DNA from: a gamma proteobacterium symbiont of Bathyaustriella thionipta
GTDB taxonomy: Bacteria > Pseudomonadota > Gammaproteobacteria > Chromatiales > Chromatiaceae
Assembly: GCA_025656895.1 (NCBI GenBank)
Contig: JAHXHF010000066.1
Coordinates: 1-5,958, forward strand
Length of the DNA: 5,958 bases
Reading direction: 5' to 3'
Shown in pieces: positions 1 through 5,955 of this stretch. Positions within the stretch are counted from its first letter, which is position 1, and each line of letters opens with the position of its first letter. The translations under genes were made by a program, and so were the position numbers. The notes beneath the pieces were generated by a model, which had not been told where the DNA came from, did no database searches, and saw nothing but the letters and a program-made list of their open reading frames with translations.

Positions 1-86
1 TATAAGTTATTTCTATCGGTAGCATGAGCATGCTTATGAATGGTTTTTGCCAAACAAGATTCTTAAAAAAACAGTGAAACTTCAGT
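1..86. repeat. Left copy of an 86-bp perfect terminal inverted repeat; probable mobile-element end
   Basis: Every base from 1 to 86 pairs with 5955 down to 5870 without a mismatch. Identity stops at 87, which lies 20 bp beyond the trhP stop codon. Read outward from the window interior, the repeat begins ACTGAAGTTTCACTG and then has a run of seven T. By hand count 27 of 86 bases are G or C (about 31%), well below the coding regions. Read left to right, all three frames meet a stop within the first 27 bases, and one frame ends with the residues YKLFLSVA, so this copy could hold the last codons of a transposase followed by a non-coding end. I do not recognise an insertion-sequence family. A chimeric or fold-back assembly end could also produce this repeat. 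Confidence 0.9.
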
Positions 87-106
87 TCATATGTGCCCCT
101 TAATTT

Positions 107-1408
107 TTACTGTATGAATCGTGTAATAAGCGTATGGCTATTTGCGCTGGCTGGCAAGGCTATTTTTACCCGGTAGCCACCACCGGGTACGGTTTGCATG
201 CTTTCTCCGGCTTCAGAAATGACTTCTGTCAGCTCAAAACGGTGGTTGCCTTGCGAGGTTAACATGTGCAGTTCATCGCCCTGGCAAAAACGGTTTTTGG
301 CCAGCACCTGATACAGGCCGCTGTCGTTGTCGTAATATTCCACTTCGGCGACAAAGATTTCTTTGCTGTTTTGCGAAGCAGCCTGGCGGTAATTTTGCAG
401 TTCATTGGACTCATGGCGCTGATAAAAACCATCGGTATAGCCACGATTGGCCAGGCCTTCAAGATCACTGATGAGATGCGGATTGAAATCACGTCCGGCT
501 ACCGCGTCATCAATGGCCTGGCGGTAAACCTGGGTGGTGCGTGCGGTGTAATAATGAGATTTGGTGCGTCCCTCTATTTTCAGACAATCAATACCTATGC
601 GGGTAAGCTGATGAACATGCTCAACCGCCCGCAGGTCTTTGGAATTCATAATGTAGGTGCCGTGTTCATCTTCAAACACCGGCATTAACTCGCCCGGACG
701 ATGTTCTTCTTCCAGATAATACATATCATCAGCTGCCGGGTGGCGCTGGATATTTTCGACAGGTAATTCGGCTACAGCATCCAGTTCATTTTTGCCGATT
801 TTGTAGTTCCAGCGGCAGGAGTTGGTGCAACTGCCCTGATTGGCATCACGATGATTGAAATAGCCCGACAGCAGACAACGGCCGGAATAGGCAATGCACA
901 AGGCGCCGTGCACAAACACTTCCAGCTGCATATCCGGGCATTGCTGACGAATTTGTCGGATTTCATCCAGAGATAATTCACGCGACAGAATGACCCGCGT
1001 CAGCCCCATTTGCTGCCAGAAGCGAACGGCCGCTGAATTGACCGTATTGGCCTGTACCGACAGATGTACCGCCAGATCCGGCCAGCGTTCACGTACCATC
1101 ATAATCAGGCCGGGGTCGGCCATAATGAAAGCATCGGGCTGCATGTCTACCACCGGCTGCATATCATCCATAAAGGTTTTCAGTTTGGCGCCGTGCGGCA
1201 TCAGGTTGACGGCGACAAAAAACTGCTTATTCTGTGCATGGGCTTCATCAATGCCTTTTTTCAGGCGTTCATGGTTAAAATCATTATTGCGCACACGCAG
1301 GCTGTAACGCGGCAGCCCGGCATACACCGCATCGGCACCATAGGCAAAGGCATAACGCATATTGCGCAGAGTGCCGGCAGGAGAGAGTAATTCCGGAGTT
1401 TTTGTCAT
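107..1408 (-). CDS. trhP: TrhP/YegQ-like tRNA uridine-34 hydroxylation protein, peptidase U32 family
   Basis: This 433-residue protein is close in length to E. coli YegQ (about 450). The U32 signature is clear: EVFVHGALC at 163-171, then SGRC at 175-178 and QGSCTNSCRW at 191-200. Cysteines 171, 178, 194 and 198 are the set expected to hold a [4Fe-4S] cluster. The N-terminal stretch LLSPAGTLRNMRYAFAYGAD and the IDCLKIEGR segment (273-281) also fit the family. In E. coli, TrhP works with prephenate metabolism to form 5-hydroxyuridine at tRNA position 34, the precursor of cmo5U/mcmo5U. Although the family is named after collagenase-like peptidases, this subgroup acts in RNA modification. The start at 1408 gives the conserved N-terminus, but the Shine-Dalgarno is weak (AAGG about 13 nt upstream). 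It is transcribed away from feoA and ends 20 bp from the left repeat, with no clear terminator. The gene looks intact. Confidence 0.93.
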   Translation of the reverse strand: MTKTPELLSPAGTLRNMRYAFAYGADAVYAGLPRYSLRVRNNDFNHERLKKGIDEAHAQNKQFFVAVNLMPHGAKLKTFMDDMQPVVDMQPDAFIMADPGLIMMVRERWPDLAVHLSVQANTVNSAAVRFWQQMGLTRVILSRELSLDEIRQIRQQCPDMQLEVFVHGALCIAYSGRCLLSGYFNHRDANQGSCTNSCRWNYKIGKNELDAVAELPVENIQRHPAADDMYYLEEEHRPGELMPVFEDEHGTYIMNSKDLRAVEHVHQLTRIGIDCLKIEGRTKSHYYTARTTQVYRQAIDDAVAGRDFNPHLISDLEGLANRGYTDGFYQRHESNELQNYRQAASQNSKEIFVAEVEYYDNDSGLYQVLAKNRFCQGDELHMLTSQGNHRFELTEVISEAGESMQTVPGGGYRVKIALPASANSHTLITRFIQ

Positions 1409-1472
1409 AGCAGTATTTTAGCCTTAAGCCTTGCGGAATCATGCCACAGGTCATTGAGTGTGCTGTTGAAAC

Positions 1473-1501
1473 TTGACTTGTTAGCCGATTAGCAGTAAGT
1501 T
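1473..1501 (+). promoter_or_regulatory. Candidate feoA promoter (-35/-10)
   Basis: TTGACT at 1473-1478 matches five of six bases of the sigma-70 -35 box. After a 17-bp spacer, TAAGTT at 1496-1501 matches only three of six bases of the -10 box. Transcription would start near 1508, inside the Fur-like palindrome, a usual arrangement for repression. An alternative -10 is TATAAA at 1529-1534, but it lacks a good -35 at the right distance. The assignment is tentative. Confidence 0.3.
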
Positions 1502-1505
1502 TAAC

Positions 1506-1524
1506 GCGAATAATTATCATTTAG
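1506..1524. promoter_or_regulatory. Fur-box-like operator upstream of feoA
   Basis: The 19 bases gcgaataattatcatttag match the 19-bp Fur consensus (GATAATGATAATCATTATC, read on the better strand) at 13 positions, including an unbroken TGATAAT half on the minus strand. The site lies 42 bp upstream of the feoA start and 98 bp from the trhP start, in the only intergenic region serving the feo operon. Fur repression of feo under iron-replete conditions is established in enterobacteria; its action here is inferred from the site and its position. The second half of the palindrome is degenerate, and the region is AT-rich, which raises the chance of a fortuitous match. Confidence 0.6.
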
Positions 1525-1565
1525 TAAATATAAATTATACCATCAAAAATCCTGCTTTTTACACC

Positions 1566-1799
1566 ATGACAAAATCCTTCCTGCTTCACGAATGTTCCAT
1601 CGGCCAAAGTTGCCGCATTGTCGCTATTGACGGCCCGCGCCGGCTGCAACACCGTTTGCTCAGTCTGGGGCTGCGCATTGGCTCTGAAGTGAGTGTTGTG
1701 CAACAGCGCGGCAAGGATGTGGTGGTTATGAATACCGGTAATCGTATCGCACTGGGTGAGACTATCGCCCATCACCTGCGGGTAGAGGCTTTGCACTGA
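1566..1799 (+). CDS. feoA: Ferrous iron transport protein FeoA
   Basis: This 77-residue protein matches the usual FeoA length (about 75-80) and its SH3-like fold pattern. The family-typical segment RRLQHRLLSLGLRIGSEVSVVQQ (residues ~25-47) is followed by a beta-rich C-terminus with the GNRIALGETIAHHLRVE region. FeoA is a small cytoplasmic partner thought to bind or tune FeoB. The ATG at 1566 is the only plausible start: reading upstream in frame reaches a TAG at 1482 with no ATG, GTG or TTG between. No convincing Shine-Dalgarno precedes it. Its TGA stop (1797-1799) shares the A with the feoB ATG (TGATG), so the two are probably translationally coupled. It is the first gene of feoABC, next to the Fur-like site. 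Confidence 0.93.
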   Translation: MTKSFLLHECSIGQSCRIVAIDGPRRLQHRLLSLGLRIGSEVSVVQQRGKDVVVMNTGNRIALGETIAHHLRVEALH

Positions 1800-4156
1800 T
1801 GGGCTGTTGCGCACAGGATGAAGCCGGTATAAAAGTCACACAGGGAAAATTAAAGCTGGCACTGGCCGGCAATCCGAATTGCGGCAAAACCGCCCTGTTC
1901 AATGCACTTACCGGGGTGCGCCAGAAAACCGGCAACTGGCCGGGAGTAACGGTTGATCGCAAGGAAGGCCGCTTCCGGCTGGGTAAGGAAAATGCCATTG
2001 TGGTGGATCTTCCCGGCACTTATTCTCTGGATGGACATTCACCCGATGAAGAGGTGACGCGTCAATATCTGTTATCTCATGATGCCGATCTGATCATCAA
2101 CGTAGTGGATGCTTCCAATCTGGAACGAAATCTGTATTTCAGTGTGCAATTACTGGAAATGGGCGTACCGCTGATTCTGGTGCTGAATATGATGGACGTG
2201 GCGCAAAAGCAGGGCTACGACATTGACATTGAACGCCTGTCGGAAGAACTGGGCTGTCAGGTGGTGGCGGTTGTGGCCACTCGCAAGGAAGGGCTGGATC
2301 AACTCAAAGCGGCGGTACAGGCGGTGGTGGCGGGTGAACATTCACACGGTTACCGTCTGGCGCATGATGAATGCGTGGAAGATGCTATTGCCGAGATTCG
2401 TCCGCACATACAGTCGGATGTGGAAGCCGCCAGCGCCCATTGGCTGGCACTGAAAATGCTGGAAGGCGATGAGCAGGCCTTCGCCATGAGCGATGCCAAT
2501 GCTCGCAAAATAGTCACAGAAAGGCGGCTGAGTATTCAGGATCGTGTGGATGAAGATCTGGATATTTATATTGCCGACTCGCGTTACGGTCATGCTCATG
2601 CATTAACACAAAGCGTATTGAAACAACGCGGCAAGATGGGCAAGAACCTGTCGGACCGAATCGACCGTCTGGTACTGGATCGCATTCTGGGCATTCCCAT
2701 TTTTCTATTGGTGATGTATCTGATGTTTATGTTCACCATCAATTTTGGTGGTGCTTTTGTCGATTTTTTTGACGGTGTGGGCGGCGCGATTTTTGTCGAT
2801 GGACTGAAAGTGCTGATTGCTGACTGGATGCCGGCTTTTCTGACCGTTCTGCTGGCCGATGGTGTGGGTGGCGGATTGCAGGTGGTGGCCACTTTTGTTC
2901 CCATTATCGGCACTTTATATATTTTTTTATCCATACTGGAAGACAGCGGATACATGGCGCGAGCGGCTTTTGTCATGGATCGTTTCATGCGCAGCATCGG
3001 TTTGCCGGGCAAGGCCTTTGTACCGCTGATTGTGGGTTTTGGTTGTAATGTACCGGCGGTGATGGCGACCCGCACACTGGAAAATGAACGCGAACGCAAG
3101 CTCACCATGCTGATGAATCCGTTTATGTCCTGCGGTGCGCGCCTGCCGGTTTATGCCTTGTTTGTGGCGGCATTTTTCCCCAGCAACGGGCAGAATATTG
3201 TATTCGCCCTGTATCTGATCGGTATCAGCGTGGCCATTCTTACCGGCATGGTGATGAAGCGCACCATGCTGAAAGGCAAATCAGACGGCTTTCTGATGGA
3301 ACTGCCCAGCTATCATCGCCCAACCTTGAAAGGTGTGTTGCTGCGTACCTGGGACCGGCTCAAGGTATTTGTGCGTGAAGCCGGTGTGGTAATCGTAGCG
3401 ATGGTAACGGTCATTAACCTGCTTAATTCCATTGGTACGGATGGCTCTTTCGGCAATGAAGACAGCGAAAATTCGGTACTCAGTGAAATCAGTAAACAAC
3501 TGACGCCGGCTTTCGCACCCATGGGGCTGAAACAGGAAAACTGGCCGGCCACCGTGGGTATTCTGAGCGGGGTTCTGGCCAAAGAGGTAGTGGTCGGCAC
3601 GCTGGATACCTTGTACAGCCAGTTAGCCCGCCAGGAAAATGGCATAGAAGAAAATGAAGCCGCCTTTCAATTCTGGCCGGCTATTAGCGCCGCCGCCGCA
3701 ACCATTCCTGAAAATCTGGCCGGGCTGCAATCCAGTGTTTCAGACCCCTTGAATCTGGATGTGGGTGATATCAGCAACCGCTCGGCCGCAGCGGATACCC
3801 AGGAAGTGGCCGAAGATACCTTCAGTGCCATGGCTGCGCGCTTTGATGGCCAGGCCGGCGCCTTCGCCTATCTGCTGTTTGTACTGCTGTATTTTCCCTG
3901 TGTGGCGACCATCGGCGCGATAAAACGGGAAGCCGGTTTTGCCTGGGCGGGTTTTGTGGCCTTCTGGACAACCCTGCTGGCTTATTCTACTGCCACCCTG
4001 TTTTATCAATCGGCAACCTACAGCCAGCATCCCGCCTATTCGGCCAGTGTGATTGCTATTACCGTAGCGGTATTGATAGCCGTTGTTTTACTGCTGCGCC
4101 GCTGGGGTAGGCAAAATACCCCCATCGGAGTTCCGGCGCAGGATGTAAGCTCATGA
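1799..4156 (+). CDS. feoB: Ferrous iron permease FeoB, GTPase-linked Fe(II) transporter
   Basis: This is a complete 785-residue FeoB (E. coli about 773). The cytoplasmic G domain shows G1 GNPNCGKT (24-31), switch threonine T51 in PGVTVDRKEG, G3 DLPG (70-73), G4 NMMD (130-133) and a G5-like ATRKEG (160-165). A helical spacer region (~170-285) precedes the membrane part, which begins near VLDRILGIPIFLLVMYLMF. The two gate regions are marked by VGFGCNVPAVM (412-422) and MSCGARLPVYA (443-453). Pore-region cysteines C416, C445 and C701 (in YFPCVATIGA) are all present, as is AKEVVVGTL (594-602). It imports Fe(II) across the inner membrane. An AGAGG 10 nt upstream supports the start, which overlaps the feoA stop by one base. 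An extra N-terminal stretch begins MGCCAQ, with a cysteine pair; the C-terminus lacks the cysteines seen in E. coli FeoB. Confidence 0.97.
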   Translation: MGCCAQDEAGIKVTQGKLKLALAGNPNCGKTALFNALTGVRQKTGNWPGVTVDRKEGRFRLGKENAIVVDLPGTYSLDGHSPDEEVTRQYLLSHDADLIINVVDASNLERNLYFSVQLLEMGVPLILVLNMMDVAQKQGYDIDIERLSEELGCQVVAVVATRKEGLDQLKAAVQAVVAGEHSHGYRLAHDECVEDAIAEIRPHIQSDVEAASAHWLALKMLEGDEQAFAMSDANARKIVTERRLSIQDRVDEDLDIYIADSRYGHAHALTQSVLKQRGKMGKNLSDRIDRLVLDRILGIPIFLLVMYLMFMFTINFGGAFVDFFDGVGGAIFVDGLKVLIADWMPAFLTVLLADGVGGGLQVVATFVPIIGTLYIFLSILEDSGYMARAAFVMDRFMRSIGLPGKAFVPLIVGFGCNVPAVMATRTLENERERKLTMLMNPFMSCGARLPVYALFVAAFFPSNGQNIVFALYLIGISVAILTGMVMKRTMLKGKSDGFLMELPSYHRPTLKGVLLRTWDRLKVFVREAGVVIVAMVTVINLLNSIGTDGSFGNEDSENSVLSEISKQLTPAFAPMGLKQENWPATVGILSGVLAKEVVVGTLDTLYSQLARQENGIEENEAAFQFWPAISAAAATIPENLAGLQSSVSDPLNLDVGDISNRSAAADTQEVAEDTFSAMAARFDGQAGAFAYLLFVLLYFPCVATIGAIKREAGFAWAGFVAFWTTLLAYSTATLFYQSATYSQHPAYSASVIAITVAVLIAVVLLLRRWGRQNTPIGVPAQDVSS

Positions 4157-4377
4157 TATTGTCGGACATCAAGCGTTACCTGCAAGCCAGAGAGCAAGCT
4201 ACCCTGGCGGATATGGCACTGCATTTTGATGTTAACGATGCCGCGCTACAGGGCATGCTGGAGCAATGGGTCAGAAAAGGCCGTGTCAGCCGTGAAAAAC
4301 TGACCCCTTCCTGCGGTAGCAGTTGCAACAAATGCGGACAGGCGGCTACCGAGATTTATCGCTGGCTGGATAAATAG
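4153..4377 (+). CDS. feoC: FeoC-like winged-helix protein of the feo operon
   Basis: The 74-residue product has the FeoC plan: an N-terminal winged helix (MILSDIKRYLQAREQATLAD, then a recognition-helix-like DVNDAALQGMLEQWVRKGRV) followed by a cysteine-rich wing, CGSSCNKC at 54-61. Only C54, C58 and C61 are present, whereas enterobacterial FeoC carries four. FeoC is reported to bind a redox-sensitive Fe-S cluster and to protect FeoB from proteolysis in some enterobacteria; a transcriptional role was first proposed from the fold. Its ATG lies within ATGA shared with the feoB TGA stop, a 4-nt overlap that implies coupled translation. AGGA at 4140-4143 gives a usable ribosome site. Position, size, fold and cysteines make the assignment secure, but function with three cysteines is uncertain. 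Confidence 0.88.
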   Translation: MILSDIKRYLQAREQATLADMALHFDVNDAALQGMLEQWVRKGRVSREKLTPSCGSSCNKCGQAATEIYRWLDK

Positions 4378-4400
4378 CGCTGGTCTCAAGGGCAGGTTAC

Positions 4401-4431
4401 GGCAGGCTTTAGCCTGATGCCTGTACTTTTT
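4401..4431 (+). terminator. Possible weak terminator after feoC
   Basis: A perfect 5-bp stem CAGGC/GCCTG (4403-4407 with 4412-4416, loop TTTA) lies 26 bp after the feoC stop. A longer alternative pairs GGCA with TGCC (4418-4421) around a 3-nt bulge. A run of five T follows at 4427-4431, five bases after the longer stem. The stem is short and the T run is not directly adjacent, so termination would probably be incomplete. Confidence 0.35.
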
Positions 4432-4459
4432 GCACTTTGTCGGTGTATTCGGCCATAAT
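4430..4459 (+). promoter_or_regulatory. Weak promoter candidate for the rhodanese-sensor pair
   Basis: CATAAT at 4454-4459 matches five of six -10 bases. The only -35 candidate at 18 bp is TTGCAC (4430-4435), matching the first three bases. It sits in the 196-bp gap after feoC and just after the possible terminator, where a new promoter would be expected. Nothing else in the gap looks better; GATAAT at 4518-4523 has no -35 partner. Confidence 0.2.
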
Positions 4460-4559
4460 CCACGCCTGACTATTCAGCAGTTGGTGGTTACATCCACACA
4501 AAGCAACTACACTCAATGATAATGGAGTGAGCGCAGACTCATGATATTGAGTGGCCATG

Positions 4560-4565
4560 AGGAGG
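4560..4565 (+). promoter_or_regulatory. Strong ribosome binding site that decides the rhodanese start
   Basis: AGGAGG lies 8 nt before the ATG at 4574, an ideal Shine-Dalgarno arrangement. The in-frame ATG at 4541 has only GGAG 13 nt upstream and would place a charged stretch (residues SGHEEGH) ahead of the signal peptide. The start at 4574 is therefore preferred. Confidence 0.8.
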
Positions 4566-4573
4566 GGCATGCC

Positions 4574-5008
4574 ATGCGGCGAATCAATCAACAAAATGTA
4601 CTGGCTATTCTTTCGGCCTGGTTATTGCCCGCCATACTGTATGCGACTGGACCGCTGGATATGCCTGATCGTATCGAGGGGGCTGAAACCGTCGATGCAG
4701 AAGGCCTCATCAGTCTGGTATCCGAACGTCCGATTGTGTTGATTGATGCGCGTATTTCAAGTGACCGCCTGGAAGGTTTTATAGAAGGCTCAATCAGTCT
4801 GCCGGATGTGGAAACCAATTGTCACAGTTTGTCCCGTTTGCTGCCCGACAAACACAGCGAGGTCCTTTTCTATTGTAACGGAGTGAAATGCGGGCGCAGC
4901 GTAAAATCCATTCGTACCGCACTGGCCTGTGGTTATGATCATCTCTACTGGTTTCGGGGTGGCTTTGAGGAATGGACAGAAAAAGAGTTTCCGGTTGTTA
5001 AGCGTTAA
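4574..5008 (+). CDS. Exported rhodanese-like domain protein
   Basis: The protein is 144 residues from the ATG at 4574. MRR followed by a hydrophobic core (~9-22) and a small-residue stretch near YATG (23-26) looks like a Sec signal peptide, so a periplasmic or membrane-tethered location is inferred. One rhodanese domain fills the rest: ERPIVLIDAR (51-60) with the conserved DAR strand end, EGFIEGSISLP (67-77), the active-site strand and loop VLFYCNGVKCGRS (97-109), and the family-typical ending YDHLYWFRGGFEEW (121-134). C101 is the expected persulfide-forming residue, and C106 lies in the same loop. The loop is of the CxGxxCxxS type and longer than the classic six-residue thiosulfate loop, so the substrate is unknown. 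The next gene starts 33 bp downstream in the same direction, so the two may be cotranscribed. Confidence 0.85.
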   Translation: MRRINQQNVLAILSAWLLPAILYATGPLDMPDRIEGAETVDAEGLISLVSERPIVLIDARISSDRLEGFIEGSISLPDVETNCHSLSRLLPDKHSEVLFYCNGVKCGRSVKSIRTALACGYDHLYWFRGGFEEWTEKEFPVVKR

Positions 5009-5011
5009 CAA
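4995..5011. repeat. Perfect 7-3-7 palindrome at the rhodanese stop codon
   Basis: TTGTTAA, spacer GCG, TTAACAA form a perfect inverted repeat that covers the rhodanese TAA (5006-5008) and lies 31-47 bp upstream of the sensor ATG. T-rich stretches follow at 5014-5017 and 5026-5031. It could be an AT-rich weak terminator or attenuator, or an operator for a dimeric regulator. A weak promoter (TTGTTA at 4995-5000, 17-bp spacer, AGTAAT at 5018-5023) would overlap it. A seven-base palindrome can arise by chance in a window of this size. Confidence 0.4.
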
Positions 5012-5041
5012 ACTTTTAGTAATACTTTTTTGCAGTAGAAA

Positions 5042-5893
5042 ATGGCTGTATCCGGTATAACACTTAGATCCCTGATGATCTCCATCATTCTTGGCATGGG
5101 CGTGCTGGGAATTGGCCTGGTGCTGTTTGCCGACCAGATTTATCGTCAACAGGCTTATATCTCCAAACAAAACACGGTTTCCGATGTTATTGCGCATGAA
5201 GTTGGCCGTATTCAGGACAACCTGATTGAACTGCAAAAAAATCTGGCAGGCCGCCTGGTACACGAAAAAGAATTTCTGCAAGCCTACCAATCTGCCGATA
5301 AGCAACGCCTGCATGACTGGTTAAAGCAAGAATTCAAACGCTACTTTGTAACCGCCGGTTTGCTGGATTTACAGAGCTTAACGGTGTACGACGAAGCCTC
5401 TAACCCACTGCTGAGTGTGTCCAGTGCGGAATTAGGCTCCAGCGAGGTCATTGTCTGCCAGCAGCATGCCTCCATCAGTATTAAAAGGCCACGAGCCGAG
5501 CGGGTAAAATATCATGCCATTCTGTGCCAGCAGGATGGCCGCCTGTACAGCTCCCTGTTTGTTCCTGTCGGTGGACTCAAGCCCATTGGCTATCTGCAAT
5601 TAACCGCTGATACTGTGTTCAATCTGCGTAAGCTGGAAGGCTTGTTGCGCATGCCCGTGCGTATTCTTACGCGAGAGAAATGGGAGTTATACCGTAGCCA
5701 GGACTGGCCGGACAGCCTGCTAGGAGAGCGTTATCTGATTGCAGATTACTGGCTAAAAGACAGCAGCAAACAGCCCGTTCTGGATGTGCAGATTGCCAAT
5801 GATCTAGCGCAATTCAACGCAACACTGAATCAGCAGAGAGACCTGGTCATTGGCGCTGCAATCCTGTTGACTGAAGTTTCACTGTTTTTTTAA
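5042..5893 (+). pseudogene. Membrane sensor protein, 3' end lost at the right terminal repeat
   Basis: Native coding sequence covers codons 1-276; the last seven residues (TEVSLFF) and the TAA come from the 86-bp repeat. Residues ~11-30 form a membrane segment after a basic start (TLRS). A helical, likely coiled stretch (~42-75) and an alpha/beta region (~110-190), with FVPVGGLKPIGYLQL near its end, form a periplasmic sensing domain of about 235 residues resembling Cache/CHASE-type folds in layout only. A second membrane segment starts at ~268 (LVIGAAILL) and is cut. The cytoplasmic output domain (diguanylate cyclase, kinase or chemoreceptor would all be possible) is absent, so the class cannot be named. 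Cysteines 139 and 162, each followed by QQ, may pair in the periplasm. The ribosome site is weak. Whether the gene is broken in the genome or only in this assembly is unresolved. Confidence 0.75.
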
Positions 5894-5955
5894 GAATCTT
5901 GTTTGGCAAAAACCATTCATAAGCATGCTCATGCTACCGATAGAAATAACTTATA
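5870..5955. repeat. Right copy of the 86-bp terminal inverted repeat; interrupts the sensor gene
   Basis: This is the exact reverse complement of 1-86; three further bases (5956-5958) extend past the left copy's edge. It begins at codon 277 of the sensor gene, in the middle of a membrane segment, and brings an in-frame TAA 21 bp later. Reading rightward, an ATG at 5925 opens a frame (MLMLPIEITYK) that stays open to the window end, 55 bp inside the repeat. That could be the start of a transposase, but it is too short to identify and has no clear ribosome site. The last shared base (86/5870) may be a chance match, so the element edge could lie one base further in. Confidence 0.9.

Noticed and set aside
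266..688. Plus-strand open frame of 140 codons inside trhP
   Set aside because: It is an antisense shadow of the conserved trhP gene, with no family features or convincing ribosome site.
2596..3108. Minus-strand open frame of 170 codons opposite feoB
   Set aside because: It lies wholly antisense to the conserved membrane part of feoB, and its composition (rich in S, T, R, K, P) is what antisense of hydrophobic coding sequence gives. It has no recognisable domain.
1451..4519. 11-bp inverted repeat TCATTGAGTGT upstream of feoA and upstream of the rhodanese
   Set aside because: Several matches of this length are expected by chance, and the flanks do not extend the similarity.
4512..4530. Possible second Fur box around AATGATAAT before the rhodanese
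   Set aside because: Only one half-site matches; the total is 9 of 19 and the other half has no matching bases.
4150..4549. 12-bp direct repeat CTCATGATATTG at 4150-4161 and 4538-4549
   Set aside because: About one such repeat is expected by chance in a window of this size. One copy is the feoC start and the other an unlikely rhodanese start, with no further similarity around them.
4409..4594. Minus-strand 61-codon frame covering the gap between feoC and the rhodanese
   Set aside because: It starts inside the rhodanese signal-peptide codons, has no ribosome site that I can see, and reads like no known small protein.
4790..5314. Minus-strand open frame of 174 codons spanning the rhodanese end and sensor start
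   Set aside because: It is antisense to two better supported genes and crosses their intergenic gap, with no domain or start signal.
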